Source: Peribacillus kribbensis DSM 17871
Lineage (GTDB): Bacteria > Bacillota > Bacilli > Bacillales > DSM-1321
Direction of reading: 5' to 3'
Length of the DNA: 64,000 nucleotides
Assembly: GCF_000430765.1 (NCBI RefSeq)
Contig: NZ_KE387237.1
Span: 325,117-389,116, forward strand
Shown: positions 1-8,572 of the stretch, piece by piece
How the letters are laid out: each line of letters starts with the position of its first letter
Numbering within the stretch: the first letter of the stretch is position 1
Notes under the pieces: model-generated
The model's input: the letters and a program-made list of their open reading frames with translations, nothing else
What the model was told of the DNA's origin: nothing
Database searches by the model: none
Translations under genes and position numbers: made by a program

Positions 1-1
1 T

Positions 2-1210
2 GGGATGATTGCAAGGATTATTGTTTATAAAAGAGACCGTCTTGCGAGGAATGTTGAGCAGTATCTTGAGATTATTCAAATTCTTCAGGACCATCAAGTC
101 CAACTGTGTTTTTCGGCAGATAATGAACCCCCATTATTTCATGGGCCAGTGGGAGAGCTAGTAGAGACTTTACTCGCAGGTCTAGCCCAACATGAAGCGG
201 AAAACATAGTGAAGCGACTCATTACTTCTAGAAAGGACTTGGTACTCAAAGGAAAAAGAGCAGGTGGTAAGCCGCCTTTTGGGTACCAGGTTAATAAAGG
301 AGATTTGTCAATAGATGAGGAGCATAAGGCGATTATTCGCCGAATATATCAAATAGTTATAGATTTCAAAGGGTTTACTCTTAAAGATTTGAATAATGAA
401 ATAAAAAATGATCCTTTACTTTGCGAATATGATCTAAATGCAAAATCAGTAATTCCAAGAGAGTTGCATATAGGAAGATTGGTACAGAATTTTGAAGGAG
501 AAAGATATGAGTATCCTGGGGTCTTAGAAGACTTAAAAGTGGTGAATGAGGAAGAATGGACTGAGGCTAATCGTAAGCTAACAGTTCTTCTTCCAAAATA
601 TAAAGAGAAGAGAGAAAAGTATAATGCTTTACTTAAAGGGCGAGTCCATTGTTGGAAATGTACGGAAAGAGTTAAAGCAGGCACTTCCTTATACAGTTGC
701 CCGAAGAAACACATAAAAGTGGATATGAAGAGTATGGACGATGAGGTAATTTCCGCAGCTTTAATTCAATTAGAAAAGATCTTAGTATTGGATAAGGAAA
801 TTCAGACCAATATAAGAAATTTTTTATCTGAAAAGCACTCAAGACCAGAAAGAAGAAATTTAAGTGATCTCGAAAGTGCCGTAGAAAAGACAAAGAAAGA
901 CATAAAGGATTTACTAAGCATATGTGTCAGTCATGGGGTTCGTGAAAAAGAGCTAAGTGACCTGGTCTATAGTTACAAGGAACAAATAGGTAGAATCAAC
1001 CGTAGCAAAAGAAAACTGTTTCTCATTGAGGAAAAGATGAATATGCTAAAGTTTGATGAAATAGTTAATTGGATTAAAGAGGGCAAGAGTGAAACCTTGA
1101 CTCCTTTTTTATTAAAAATGATTAAGTCAGTCATTCTTCAGCCGGACGGGATAGATGTGATTTACTCTGAGTTTTTTAAAGGAGAAGTACTTCTTGAAAA
1201 ATATAAATGA
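2..1210 (+). CDS. Large serine recombinase, 5' end cut by window edge
   Basis: The frame is open from the first bases, so the gene starts outside the window. What remains begins within the resolvase catalytic domain at the family signature KRDRLARN, then a recombinase domain (GGKPPFGYQVN around residues 87-97), a zinc-ribbon-like CWKC...C stretch near residues 217-232, and a C-terminal coiled coil. The catalytic serine region is not visible. Such proteins cut and rejoin DNA through a phosphoserine link at att sites. The stop overlaps the next recombinase start by 17 bases, so the two are translated as a pair, as in elements carrying two or more large serine recombinases. Which element they move is not seen. 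Confidence 0.85.
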   Translation, partial: GMIARIIVYKRDRLARNVEQYLEIIQILQDHQVQLCFSADNEPPLFHGPVGELVETLLAGLAQHEAENIVKRLITSRKDLVLKGKRAGGKPPFGYQVNKGDLSIDEEHKAIIRRIYQIVIDFKGFTLKDLNNEIKNDPLLCEYDLNAKSVIPRELHIGRLVQNFEGERYEYPGVLEDLKVVNEEEWTEANRKLTVLLPKYKEKREKYNALLKGRVHCWKCTERVKAGTSLYSCPKKHIKVDMKSMDDEVISAALIQLEKILVLDKEIQTNIRNFLSEKHSRPERRNLSDLESAVEKTKKDIKDLLSICVSHGVREKELSDLVYSYKEQIGRINRSKRKLFLIEEKMNMLKFDEIVNWIKEGKSETLTPFLLKMIKSVILQPDGIDVIYSEFFKGEVLLEKYK

Positions 1211-2786
1211 AATAATAAAAGAATCTAAAAAAATTGCACTATATGAGAGAGTCTCTACGAAAAGGCAAAAGGAAGATATGCAAGAGGAAGTTATAAACAG
1301 CTTTTTAAGAGAGAAAGAAATAGGTGATAAGGTTAAAAAATATACGGATATAATATCTGCATATAACAAGCCTTATACACAAAGAGCAGATCTGGAGAAG
1401 TTAATTAAGGACGCTAAAAACAAAGAAATAGATACAGTTATTGTGTCATCAGAGGATCGTATTAGCCGCCAGCCTAAGGAACATCAAATTTTAAGAAAAT
1501 TATTTAGGGAACTAGAACTGGACGTAATTATCGCCTCCAAAGGAGAAACCTACAATACGGATGATTTGATAAAAAATATTTTGGTCGACGGAATGACTAA
1601 ATACGAGGTTGATGTCCTTTCAACTAGAACTCATCATGCGATGCAGGAATTGATCAAACAAGAAAAATGGACGGGAGGTAAACCACCTTATGGATATCAG
1701 TTGCTCAAGCATGAGGGAAGAGTGCTAAAATTTACACCTGTTCCGGATGAAATAAAAAGAGTAAAACTAATATTCCAGTGGTATCAAAAAGGGCACTCTT
1801 TTAATTTTATTGCAGATGAATTAAGTAAAGGTAAAAATGTTGTTTATGAAACAAAGAAAAGAAAATGGTCGGCAAATAGTGTAAAGCACATAATAACAAA
1901 CCCATTTTACTGTGGGTACCTGGTTTACAACCGTTCGAAAGGCAAAAATGGGGGAAACACTCTAAATCCAAGAAGCGATTGGATAGGATTCAAATGTGAT
2001 TGGATTGAGGATCCACCTATAACTATGGCTGAGTGGGAATATTGCTGGGAAAGGTATACGCTGGTTAAAGATAAGGCCCCAAAATTCCAAAGTACTCCTT
2101 TTATCTTCAATGGACTGCTTATTTGCAGCTGCAATGAATTTATGAAAGGTAAAGATCAGACAAGCAAGGGGAAACGTAAGGTATATGGAGACTATTGGTA
2201 CATTTGTGTTAACTGCAGAAATAAAGTACTAGCGGACTCCTTGCATGGTTTGTTTAAGCGGTACTGGAGAACAGTTTGGCTAAACAGTGTAGAAAATTCA
2301 ACGGAGATTCGCTCTCGCTTTCTGGAGGTACTGGATCAAAAAAGGTCCATGTTAGACCACTTGGTACGGGAAATGGATGGATTAAAAAAAACCCTGAATG
2401 ATCTTGAAGGGATTCGACTAAACGGTCCCCCGGAAAATGTACTGCTAAATAGTAAAGAAGAAATGGATCCTTTAATGATTGCTTATCTTATAACCAGGGA
2501 AGATGTAGAGTCGCAGCTTATAAAGAATAAAAAGACTAAAGAGCAGTATGAATATGAAATTAAGCAGTTGGAATCCTTATTAAGAGACGAAAGTAAATAT
2601 TTTTCAAAATTTCTCTTGAAGATTAACAGTTTGGAGTTCGATAACATGGAGCAGAGTGTAAGACGGTCAATGGCCCAATTATTTATTAGAGAGTGCCGGT
2701 TATCCATTGATAACAAGATTAGTTTTAAATTTAATACTATTCCCGATAAGTCCTTTCCAATTGAAATAAGGAGGATGAAGAATTAG
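1194..2786 (+). CDS. Large serine recombinase, second of a pair
   Basis: 530 aa, full length for the family. The N-terminal resolvase domain has the catalytic serine in YERVSTKRQ (Ser21) and a DRISRQP motif that parallels DRLARN. The recombinase domain follows (GGKPPYGYQL near residues 160-170), then a zinc ribbon with a CSC pair and a CVNC pair near 311-343, and a long coiled coil near the C-terminus. The TTG start at 1194 is preceded by AAAGGAGAAG and lies inside the upstream recombinase gene. A strong terminator follows directly. Likely role: integration or excision of a mobile element, perhaps as a complex with the upstream protein. The substrate site is not identified. Confidence 0.9.
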   Translation: MKNINEIIKESKKIALYERVSTKRQKEDMQEEVINSFLREKEIGDKVKKYTDIISAYNKPYTQRADLEKLIKDAKNKEIDTVIVSSEDRISRQPKEHQILRKLFRELELDVIIASKGETYNTDDLIKNILVDGMTKYEVDVLSTRTHHAMQELIKQEKWTGGKPPYGYQLLKHEGRVLKFTPVPDEIKRVKLIFQWYQKGHSFNFIADELSKGKNVVYETKKRKWSANSVKHIITNPFYCGYLVYNRSKGKNGGNTLNPRSDWIGFKCDWIEDPPITMAEWEYCWERYTLVKDKAPKFQSTPFIFNGLLICSCNEFMKGKDQTSKGKRKVYGDYWYICVNCRNKVLADSLHGLFKRYWRTVWLNSVENSTEIRSRFLEVLDQKRSMLDHLVREMDGLKKTLNDLEGIRLNGPPENVLLNSKEEMDPLMIAYLITREDVESQLIKNKKTKEQYEYEIKQLESLLRDESKYFSKFLLKINSLEFDNMEQSVRRSMAQLFIRECRLSIDNKISFKFNTIPDKSFPIEIRRMKN

Positions 2787-2792
2787 GTTAAA

Positions 2793-2822
2793 CCCTGAGT
2801 CACTGACTCAGGGATTTTTATT
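2793..2822 (+). terminator. Rho-independent terminator after the recombinase pair
   Basis: CCCTGAGT pairs with ACTCAGGG across a 5-base loop, followed by a T-rich tract. It sits immediately after the stop of the second recombinase. Confidence 0.85.
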
Positions 2823-3085
2823 GAACATAAAATACATACCAAAAGATCTTTAATTTCCTATAAACATATGGGAACCGCGAGTCCTAGAAAAAACCCCATT
2901 ACTTTACTCCAATTCCTCTTTTTTAATACCCCTCAAAAAACATTAATGACAAAAACTAAGACTTATCTCTCTTTACTGTCGATTGCTAAAATTTCTCGAC
3001 CTTAAGGAAATATTTTTCTTTAAATGTGATTTAAAGTTTTGGGCTATTCGACTTTAACATTTTCACTAAATTTCTCTTTATTCAT

Positions 3086-3127
3086 TGCTTCTCGGCTATT
3101 TGTACAAGCTGCTATAATTTCTCGGTT
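3086..3127 (+). repeat. Direct repeat copy 1 (second copy 3261-3302)
   Basis: A 42-base unit that begins TGC(T/C)TCTCGG(C/T)TATTTG and ends AATTTCTCGGTT recurs at 3261-3302 with about 10 differences, mostly in the middle. The conserved outer blocks suggest two protein-binding half-sites. Function is not known. Confidence 0.5.
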
Positions 3128-3176
3128 ATATACTATACACGGGATCCCATTTATAGTATATAACCGAGTTTTTTTT
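3121..3176 (+). terminator. 17-bp perfect inverted repeat with T-run
   Basis: CTCGGTTATATACTATA (3121-3137) is matched exactly by its reverse complement at 3152-3168, with a 14-base loop containing GGGATCCC and eight T residues following. It has the form of an intrinsic terminator, although no gene lies just upstream. The stem begins with the same CTCGG motif as the surrounding repeats, so it could be a recombinase or element-end site instead. Confidence 0.55.
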
Positions 3177-3904
3177 CCTGATATTCAGTGGGATCAAGCA
3201 GGAGGACAGGTTTCTTAGTATATTTTATATTTCGGAATTGTTCGACAATAGGTCTTTTGATGCCTCTCGGTTATTTGAATATAATGTTGGAATTTCTCGG
3301 TTTCTTGTATTTTTTGATTATAACTGAAGTAGTTACTTATATAGCTACTGAAGTAATTACTAAAATTTTTGGTACGCCTTGTCCCGCTTATATTAATTGA
3401 ACAGGTGGTGTTGTGAATTGAAAAGGAGAATTGGAATAGAGGAATTTCAATTGGAGTTGGAAAAAAATAACGTCCCAATCTAAAAAGATCCTATCGCCGA
3501 AATCTCTATCCTGGACTAATTTAATTTCAAAACTAACTTACATAACCTTGTAAGGAAGTTTGGAGTAGGATCCTGGGCGGGATGAAAGGTTATATACCAC
3601 AATTGTCATTCTCAAACGATGAAAGAAGAAACGGAGCTGCCAGTGGATTTATCTTTTCTAATTTTTGATAACATCACATATTGTTAAAAGCCGCCTACCT
3701 TTTTGGGGCTTTTTTACGTATGACATATTTACGAGCCAAGGCATGAAAACCATCTCATCTCCTAATCATCATTTTTCTCCATCTTGATTAAAGGACTAAT
3801 TAATTCCTAAACCATGGCATATCAACCCCAACAAATTGAACCAATTAGTTGGCTTAAGGCTTGTCCTATAATCATATATTTAAGAAGAAAAGGAGGGCGA
3901 AAAA

Positions 3905-4633
3905 TTGTCTAAAGTTTTGAATTTATTTGAAGCAACCAAACTCCTTGAGCAATACTACATTACATCACAGCCCCAGGTAGTAGCCCGCTGGCTTAGGGAA
4001 GGAAAAATTGAGGCACCGGAACCTGTAAGTAATAAAGAGGGGTGGAAAATTGAGGAAGATAAATTATTGGATTTTATTGAAAAGGTTCGTCCTCGCTTAA
4101 TCGATATCTTTAATAGTGCACAAATGCCAACACAAAATTCATTTGAAGATGAGTATGGTATTCCCCTCCAATTCAGTAATCGTACTCAACAACTTGAACA
4201 AGAAACTTTAACAATTCTTACTGAACTTGTATCTGAAGTAAAACGTATTAGGGAAAAACTAGATTCATTTCAAGACATTAAAGTCCCTAATGCAATAAAG
4301 GAACATAGAGAGAAGGGAGTAAATCTAAAAAATAGACTAAAGGGAGTCAACTATTCGTTGGAATCTTTTACAAAATTAGTTCAGAACAAAACTGGAATAA
4401 CAGATTTCCAAGACTTGGACATGTTGCGTTTTTACAGAGAGTATTTCAAAGAAGACAAGAAATTATTGGACCACATTTTAAAAACGGAACCCGGGTTCTA
4501 TTCGTGTCCTATCACGGGGAAAAAGAAAGAAACATTTGAGAAATTAATTAGGGAAGCTGCTATATCATTCTTCGGACTACCCACTGAAAAGAATGAGCCT
4601 CCCCCTGGAGATGAGGGGTTGTTAGAAGATTAA
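3905..4633 (+). CDS. Unknown protein, putative helix-turn-helix N-terminus
   Basis: 242 aa from a TTG preceded by AAAGGAGGGCG. The first 60 residues (LFEATKLLEQYYITSQPQVVARWLREGKIEAP) resemble an excisionase/MerR-like helix-turn-helix with a wing. A coiled coil follows (residues 95-140, rich in Glu, Lys and Leu), then a charged helical tail with a CPITGKKKE stretch. It lies 50 bases before a beta-clamp paralogue, and the two probably form one unit. The pairing suggests a replication or plasmid-maintenance role, but that is inference; I do not recognise a named family. Confidence 0.7.
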   Translation: MSKVLNLFEATKLLEQYYITSQPQVVARWLREGKIEAPEPVSNKEGWKIEEDKLLDFIEKVRPRLIDIFNSAQMPTQNSFEDEYGIPLQFSNRTQQLEQETLTILTELVSEVKRIREKLDSFQDIKVPNAIKEHREKGVNLKNRLKGVNYSLESFTKLVQNKTGITDFQDLDMLRFYREYFKEDKKLLDHILKTEPGFYSCPITGKKKETFEKLIREAAISFFGLPTEKNEPPPGDEGLLED

Positions 4634-4683
4634 TTTACATTCGTGAAGAGTACATTCGAATAGAGGGTAAGGTGAATAATTTA

Positions 4684-5814
4684 ATGGAATTTTTGATTGA
4701 TAAAGACTATTTTTTTAAAGCGATTAGTGATGTAATCAGACCAATAACACAAAACACTTATACTCCTAACGTAACGGATATTAAATTGGAAGCAAATAAA
4801 GAAGGCCTAATTTTAGTCGGTACAAACTCTAATGTGATCATTCAGCGTATCGTTCCTTTAGGAGAAGAAAACGATATAGTTTTAGAAATTCACCAAGCAG
4901 GAAGTGTAGTTTTACCAGCAAAATTTTTATCTGAGATGGTTAAGAGGTTTCCTCAGGAAATACATGTTAAAGTCAAACAAAACTATTCGGTCATTATTAA
5001 ATCTGGAGATATCGTATCTAAGTTGAATGGTTTTGACCCAAAAGAGTATCCTAAGCTGCCAGAAATAGATGACTCTAAATTTGCATTGATTCAAAGTGAT
5101 GACTTAACAAATGTTATAAGTCAAACATCATTCGCCACCTCGAAAAGTGAGATAAAACCCACACTGACGGGAGTTAACATGTCTTTTAAAGAAAAGAATC
5201 TTGAATGTGTTGCCACAGACTCTTATAGATTAGCTCTAAGAGAGCAAATGATAGAATCAAATATTATTGGAACTTTCATTGTCCCAAGAACGAATTTAGA
5301 TGGACTTTCCAAAGTATTAAAAGGCCATACGGAAATGGTGAAAATTTCCGCTACAAATAGCTATGTTGTATTTAAGACAAGTCATATCTCATTTTTCTCA
5401 AGGCTAATTGAGGGGACTTTTCCTAGCACTTCAGGGATGTTTTCAAAGGATTTCAATGCGATTTTCACCGTTTGTACTGAACAATTCGCAGAGGGTGTGG
5501 ATAGAGCAGCAATTTTTTCTAAAGACATCAGAAATAACAATATAAATCTAGAATTACAAGATGGTATGAAAATGAAAATTTCTTCTACTTCAACCGAGAT
5601 AGGGAATATAGAAGAAATTATAAGTATCAAGGAGGTATCCGGTAACACAGATTTTAAAATTACACTTGATGGAAGTCTTTTGTTAGATATGTTAAAAGTA
5701 GTTAAAGAAGATGAGCTAAGTATTTGTTTTGTTGAATCGATGAAGCCTGTCTTAATTAAACCAGTGGGAAATCCATACTATTCCTATCTAATTATACCAG
5801 TAGTACGAAATTAA
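4684..5814 (+). CDS. dnaN: DNA polymerase III beta clamp (DnaN) paralogue
   Basis: About 376 aa, the normal length of a bacterial beta clamp. It begins MEFLIDKDYFFKAISDV, as DnaN does, and carries the family landmarks LNGFDPKEYPKLP, LTGVNMSF, CVATDSYRLALRE and the C-terminal KPVLIKP...YLIIPV. The ring-shaped clamp tethers DNA polymerase to DNA. A GTG at 4672 could also start it, but the ATG at 4684 fits the family N-terminus and sits 8 bases after AAGGTG. It is far from any dnaA, recF or gyrase gene, so it is likely an extra, element-borne clamp rather than the housekeeping gene. Confidence 0.85.
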   Translation: MEFLIDKDYFFKAISDVIRPITQNTYTPNVTDIKLEANKEGLILVGTNSNVIIQRIVPLGEENDIVLEIHQAGSVVLPAKFLSEMVKRFPQEIHVKVKQNYSVIIKSGDIVSKLNGFDPKEYPKLPEIDDSKFALIQSDDLTNVISQTSFATSKSEIKPTLTGVNMSFKEKNLECVATDSYRLALREQMIESNIIGTFIVPRTNLDGLSKVLKGHTEMVKISATNSYVVFKTSHISFFSRLIEGTFPSTSGMFSKDFNAIFTVCTEQFAEGVDRAAIFSKDIRNNNINLELQDGMKMKISSTSTEIGNIEEIISIKEVSGNTDFKITLDGSLLLDMLKVVKEDELSICFVESMKPVLIKPVGNPYYSYLIIPVVRN

Positions 5815-5884
5815 TAGATATGATTCTATCATGGTGGGTGTAGATCCCTTTTGTAGGTGATTTGCTACATTTAAAGCATTTCTG

Positions 5885-6082
5885 TCATTCGGCAGATTTT
5901 ATGCTGTTAACGATGTGGCTGTTTATTGTTTCTATCGGGTGGGGCATTAATAGAACAACACCTGATTTTTCCTTACCTTCTGTAGATGCAAAATAGGTTC
6001 CAATTATCATAATTAATAATGCAATAAAAAATGTGATTGGTAGTGAAGTATTCTGGGTCTCGCATGCTGGATGAAAAAGCAT
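5885..6082 (-). CDS. Small possible membrane peptide
   Basis: 65 codons with one hydrophobic segment (PITFFIALLIMIIGTYFA) and a short polar tail. No good ribosome binding site is seen before the first ATG, and the 5' part overlaps the phage-like frame on the other strand. It could be the truncated end of a membrane protein. No family recognised. Confidence 0.3.
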   Translation of the reverse strand: MLFHPACETQNTSLPITFFIALLIMIIGTYFASTEGKEKSGVVLLMPHPIETINSHIVNSIKSAE

Positions 6083-6231
6083 GCCCCGAACATGTAGCAG
6101 CCCTTCCAGGAATGGAATCCTTCAAGGATCCAGAACCGGACTTCTATAAGGTCCCTACTCCTCTCCTGATGGCCCATATGAGAAGTTATATGAATCCATG
6201 GGAAGGGATGGAATACGATGAAGTACGATGA
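6064..6231 (+). CDS. Small phage-like protein, possibly 5'-truncated
   Basis: The frame starts MLDEKACPEHVAALPG and ends GMEYDEVR, overlapping the start of the next small gene by 14 bases, as in tightly packed phage operons. No ribosome binding site precedes the ATG, so the original 5' end may have been lost at a junction near 6050. No family recognised. Confidence 0.4.
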   Translation: MLDEKACPEHVAALPGMESFKDPEPDFYKVPTPLLMAHMRSYMNPWEGMEYDEVR

Positions 6232-6432
6232 CAAAGGAATTACCCTCAGGCTGGAGCAGATCAGGGAACAATATGGAGAACGAATGGCAAAGACAGTTAA
6301 AGAATATGAAAACGTGGAAGCCTACCTTCGATGCCAAAGTTGTAAGAAGGAGTTTCCGAAGTTCCTGGGGTGATAGGCTTATTGCCTACTCCCCAGTTTT
6401 GCCAAGATTGCCTAGAAAGGGATGAATGTTAA
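6218..6432 (+). pseudogene. Small CxxC...CxxC zinc-finger gene with a frameshift
   Basis: The first frame (from ATG 6218) encodes a helix then YLRCQSCKKEFPKF and stops at 6371-6373. The next frame carries on with PTPQFCQDCLERDEC to a stop at 6430-6432. One extra G in the GGGG run at 6367-6370 would join the two CxxC pairs into one four-cysteine zinc ribbon. The second frame ends in TAATG, coupling to the next ORF, which supports it as the original reading. Either a real 1-base deletion or a homopolymer error. Confidence 0.55.
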
Positions 6433-6527
6433 TGAGAACTCCTCCTATGAAGTATGGTCCTTCACAGATTGCCAATATGTATCTGGAATATAAGAAAGAA
6501 ATGGAGGCCTTGGACTACCATGAGTAG
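6432..6527 (+). CDS. 31-aa phage-like peptide
   Basis: ATG overlaps the previous stop as TAATG (6430-6434). The peptide is charged and aromatic (MKYGPSQIANMYLEYKKEME). It is too short to assign. Its place in the row of small overlapping genes is the main support. Confidence 0.35.
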   Translation: MRTPPMKYGPSQIANMYLEYKKEMEALDYHE

Positions 6528-6573
6528 TATGACCAGAACCATGAATCCTTCATAAGAAAAGAGGTGAAGTAAC

Positions 6574-6804
6574 ATGGACGGAATGACAAAGAACAGACAC
6601 TGGTTAGCAATCTCCAAGAAACTGAATCAAACCCAACTTCATTGGTTGTACCAGACCCTAGGAACTATCAATAATTGTGAAGAGGAAAAAAGAGTTAGAA
6701 TCCTCACCGAAATGAGATACGTCCTCCACAACGAATTAAGATATAAAGAAAGGAATGGTATTAGTTCAGAACAAGAACTAAAGAATAGAAAAAAAAGAAG
6801 CTAG
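6574..6804 (+). CDS. Hypothetical 76-aa protein
   Basis: Begins MDGMTKNRHWLAISKK after a clear GAGGTGAAG site. It is predicted helical, with a basic tail (ELKNRKKRS). It sits in the run of small phage-like genes, 24 bases before the Cys-rich gene downstream. No family recognised. Confidence 0.55.
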   Translation: MDGMTKNRHWLAISKKLNQTQLHWLYQTLGTINNCEEEKRVRILTEMRYVLHNELRYKERNGISSEQELKNRKKRS

Positions 6805-6828
6805 AGAAAAGGGAGAAGAGTACAAGGT

Positions 6829-7071
6829 ATGAGCGGTATTAAAAGATTAGTCGATGATCTATGTAAATGTGGAGGAACTGGCTGGATAGAGGATAGACCA
6901 TGTGTATGCAATCCGGAAGCCCTACCACTGGATGAAGATATACTAACAGATGAAGAGATAGAGGCAATAAAGAAGAGCTTGGGTCCTAATGAATGTTGCA
7001 GGGTAATGAAGAAGATATTCGGATATGAAAAGGGAGAAGCATGCCCGGAATGCGGAACAATCATTGAATAG
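6829..7071 (+). CDS. Small Cys-rich, DnaJ-like zinc-binding protein
   Basis: 80 aa. An N-terminal CKCGGTGW...CVC motif resembles half of a DnaJ CxxCxGxG zinc cluster, and the C-terminus has a CPECG pair. An acidic helix (LDEDILTDEEIEAIKKSL) lies between. It is likely a small metal-binding protein of phage or element origin. The start follows a purine-rich stretch (GGGAGAAGAG) at suitable distance. Confidence 0.6.
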   Translation: MSGIKRLVDDLCKCGGTGWIEDRPCVCNPEALPLDEDILTDEEIEAIKKSLGPNECCRVMKKIFGYEKGEACPECGTIIE

Positions 7072-7156
7072 GGGTAGCAAGGATGAAAAGTAATTGAAAT
7101 TGTAGGTATTTCAAAAAGCATAGTAAACGGATGGCACTACACCAATAAAAGGATGA

Positions 7157-7315
7157 ATGCCTGACTTAGAACAATTTTTATTGAGGAGAGAGCTTGGAAG
7201 GTTCTTCTCTCTGATGGATTTACAAAGGTGTTCACTTCCACGCTACAGAGAAATGATTCGTAGGGACATCTATTTTCTCAGACAAATTATAGCCAATAAT
7301 GATTCCCCTTTTTAG
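7157..7315 (+). CDS. 52-aa basic peptide, hypothetical
   Basis: ATG follows AAAAGGATGA. The sequence is helical and basic (QFLLRRELGRFFSLMDLQRC). The region just before it, 7090-7160, encodes a broken helix-turn-helix-like fragment (EIVGISKSIVNGW) without a start. Both look like decayed phage genes. The rest of 7072-7439 shows nothing else. Confidence 0.35.
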   Translation: MPDLEQFLLRRELGRFFSLMDLQRCSLPRYREMIRRDIYFLRQIIANNDSPF

Positions 7316-7439
7316 TAAATAATCCAGGGGGATATTTTCTTCATACTAAGGTCCATTCCCCATTGATAATAATATAGTTCGGAATTGTAACTGATTGAAT
7401 AAATAAGATATCCAGCGTTGAAATGTAAATGAGAAGGGT

Positions 7440-7811
7440 TTACCGTATTTCCAAATAATGTTGAAGAACCTTTGGTGGGAAGAAATTGAGCGGCAATGGT
7501 CTTAAGGATACAATAATGCTAAGGGGCATTATAAAGTCGTGTTGTGCTTGTTTTAAACTGTTGTACATAGCTTTACCGCCAACGGAATTGGCAGAATGAA
7601 TAGATATGCGTTCAGCGAATAGCTTTTCCTTAATCATTTTTTGAACAAGCATAAAACCATTTCTTGTTTTATTTAATAAATCGTGATCTAAAGAGAGATG
7701 TTTAATATCAAATTTTTTCAATAACACTACACACTCATCAATGGTCTCGGCTAACACATAGCCGTCAGGTGCTTTGCGATAATCATCTAGGAATACACTA
7801 ATTGTCTCCAT
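7440..7811 (-). CDS. Cyclic-phosphate processing receiver domain protein
   Basis: 123 aa, starting after GGAAGGAGTTT on the minus strand. VFLDDYRKAPDGY at the start, LSLDHDL near residue 42 and ISIHSANSVGG near 70 are the conserved blocks of the receiver-like domain found in proteins thought to process cyclic phosphate ends. The last 30 residues (PLSIIVSLRPLPLNFFPP) look less conserved and may reflect an altered C-terminus. It stands alone, without an obvious partner. Confidence 0.65.
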   Translation of the reverse strand: METISVFLDDYRKAPDGYVLAETIDECVVLLKKFDIKHLSLDHDLLNKTRNGFMLVQKMIKEKLFAERISIHSANSVGGKAMYNSLKQAQHDFIMPLSIIVSLRPLPLNFFPPKVLQHYLEIR

Positions 7812-7982
7812 TTCTTAAACTCCTTCCCTCATACAAGGGTTGACTAAGAAAAGTCGGATATTCCTTGGATAAAATAGTTTTATATATATTAAGTCTAACA
7901 CAACATTGAAACACCGAGGGCATATTCGACTTTAAAGCTAAAAAAACAAACTTTTAAAATTATACTCTTTGTCTGCTTATTA

Positions 7983-8063
7983 AACTAAAGGGTGCATTAG
8001 TTGAGGATCAATCTGCTGCTTAAGCAGCTTTTTTTTTCTAAAAGGGCAGGTTAGCTGAACAAG
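7983..8063 (+). repeat. Dispersed hairpin repeat, copy 1
   Basis: Left palindromic half AACTAAAGGGTGCATTAGTT, then the hairpin GCTGCTTAAGCAGC (8015-8028) with a 9-T run, then a right half AAAGGGCAGGTTAGCTGAAC. This is the most isolated copy of the family that is abundant after 34 kb. It probably acts as a terminator. Confidence 0.75.
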
Positions 8064-8104
8064 AGTAAAGCCAAACATAAAACAATAAATTTTTATTTAA
8101 CAAT

Positions 8105-8157
8105 TGCGAAAAGGAATTCTTTGGTATATATTGAGACTATATCAAGAATAGTTGATG
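8105..8157 (+). promoter_or_regulatory. arsR promoter with ATCAA-n6-TTGAT operator
   Basis: Possible -35 TTGCGA (8105-8110), 16-base spacer, -10 TATATT (8127-8132). The inverted repeat ATATCAA-GAATAG-TTGATGT at 8139-8157 overlaps the expected transcript start. The same half-sites recur after arsR, consistent with autoregulation by ArsR. Confidence 0.65.
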
Positions 8158-8172
8158 TAAGGAGATGAAGAA

Positions 8173-8502
8173 ATGGACATAAAAATACCTTTAGAAGATG
8201 TCAGCTTAGATTCCGTGTTTGAAAAATATGAAGCAAAATTTAAAGCGTTGGCGGACAAAAAGCGGCTACACATTATGAATATTCTTACTATAAATGGAAG
8301 CATGTGTGTATGTGATATAGAGCCCATCATTGGAATGACCCAATCCAAGTTATCTTACCATCTGAAAATATTATTAGACGCAGGATTGATCGAGAAAGAA
8401 ACAAAAGGAACGTGGAGCTATTACCAAGTTAACCAAAAAGAATTGAATGCCCTTTTATCAGAACAGCTCTGTTGTATATTTAAGCCACCAGGCTGCTGCT
8501 AA
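8173..8502 (+). CDS. arsR: ArsR-family arsenic-responsive repressor
   Basis: 109 aa winged helix. The recognition region reads CVCDIEPIIGMTQSKLSYHLKIL, containing the CVC arsenite site of classical ArsR proteins. The C-terminus has further thiols (QLCCIF, PGCC). It binds promoter DNA until arsenite or antimonite displaces it. Starts at ATG after AAGGAGATG. It leads the first arsenic unit (small peptide, acetyltransferase, flavoprotein), and the operators on both sides of the gene suggest it controls itself and the genes behind it. Confidence 0.9.
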   Translation: MDIKIPLEDVSLDSVFEKYEAKFKALADKKRLHIMNILTINGSMCVCDIEPIIGMTQSKLSYHLKILLDAGLIEKETKGTWSYYQVNQKELNALLSEQLCCIFKPPGCC

Positions 8503-8514
8503 TTTTTTTAAAAG

Positions 8515-8558
8515 ATATATCAATTTTTTTTGATTAATATATCAATATAATTTGATTA
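8515..8558 (+). promoter_or_regulatory. Twin ArsR-type operators before the arsN unit
   Basis: Two successive inverted repeats of the form ATATATCAA...TTTGATTAA: the first at about 8515-8540, the second at 8539-8558. They match the ATCAA/TTGAT half-sites before arsR and sit just ahead of a ribosome binding site. They probably mark a second ArsR-controlled promoter. Confidence 0.6.
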
Positions 8559-8572
8559 AGGAGAGATATAAT

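Larger units (their letters stand above)
2823..3904. other. Intergenic stretch with TCTCGG repeats, no gene recognised
   Basis: About 1.1 kb without a convincing gene. Short open frames here lack ribosome binding sites and recognisable content. It holds several copies of a TTTCTCGG motif, one long perfect inverted repeat with a T-run, and a weaker AAGCC/GGGCTT hairpin with a T-run near 3687-3716. It may be the non-coding end of the mobile element that carries the recombinases. Confidence 0.5.

Noticed and set aside
3188-3478. Open frames of 70 and 87 codons on both strands
   Set aside because: They overlap the TCTCGG repeats, have unusual composition and no ribosome binding site, and read as chance frames.
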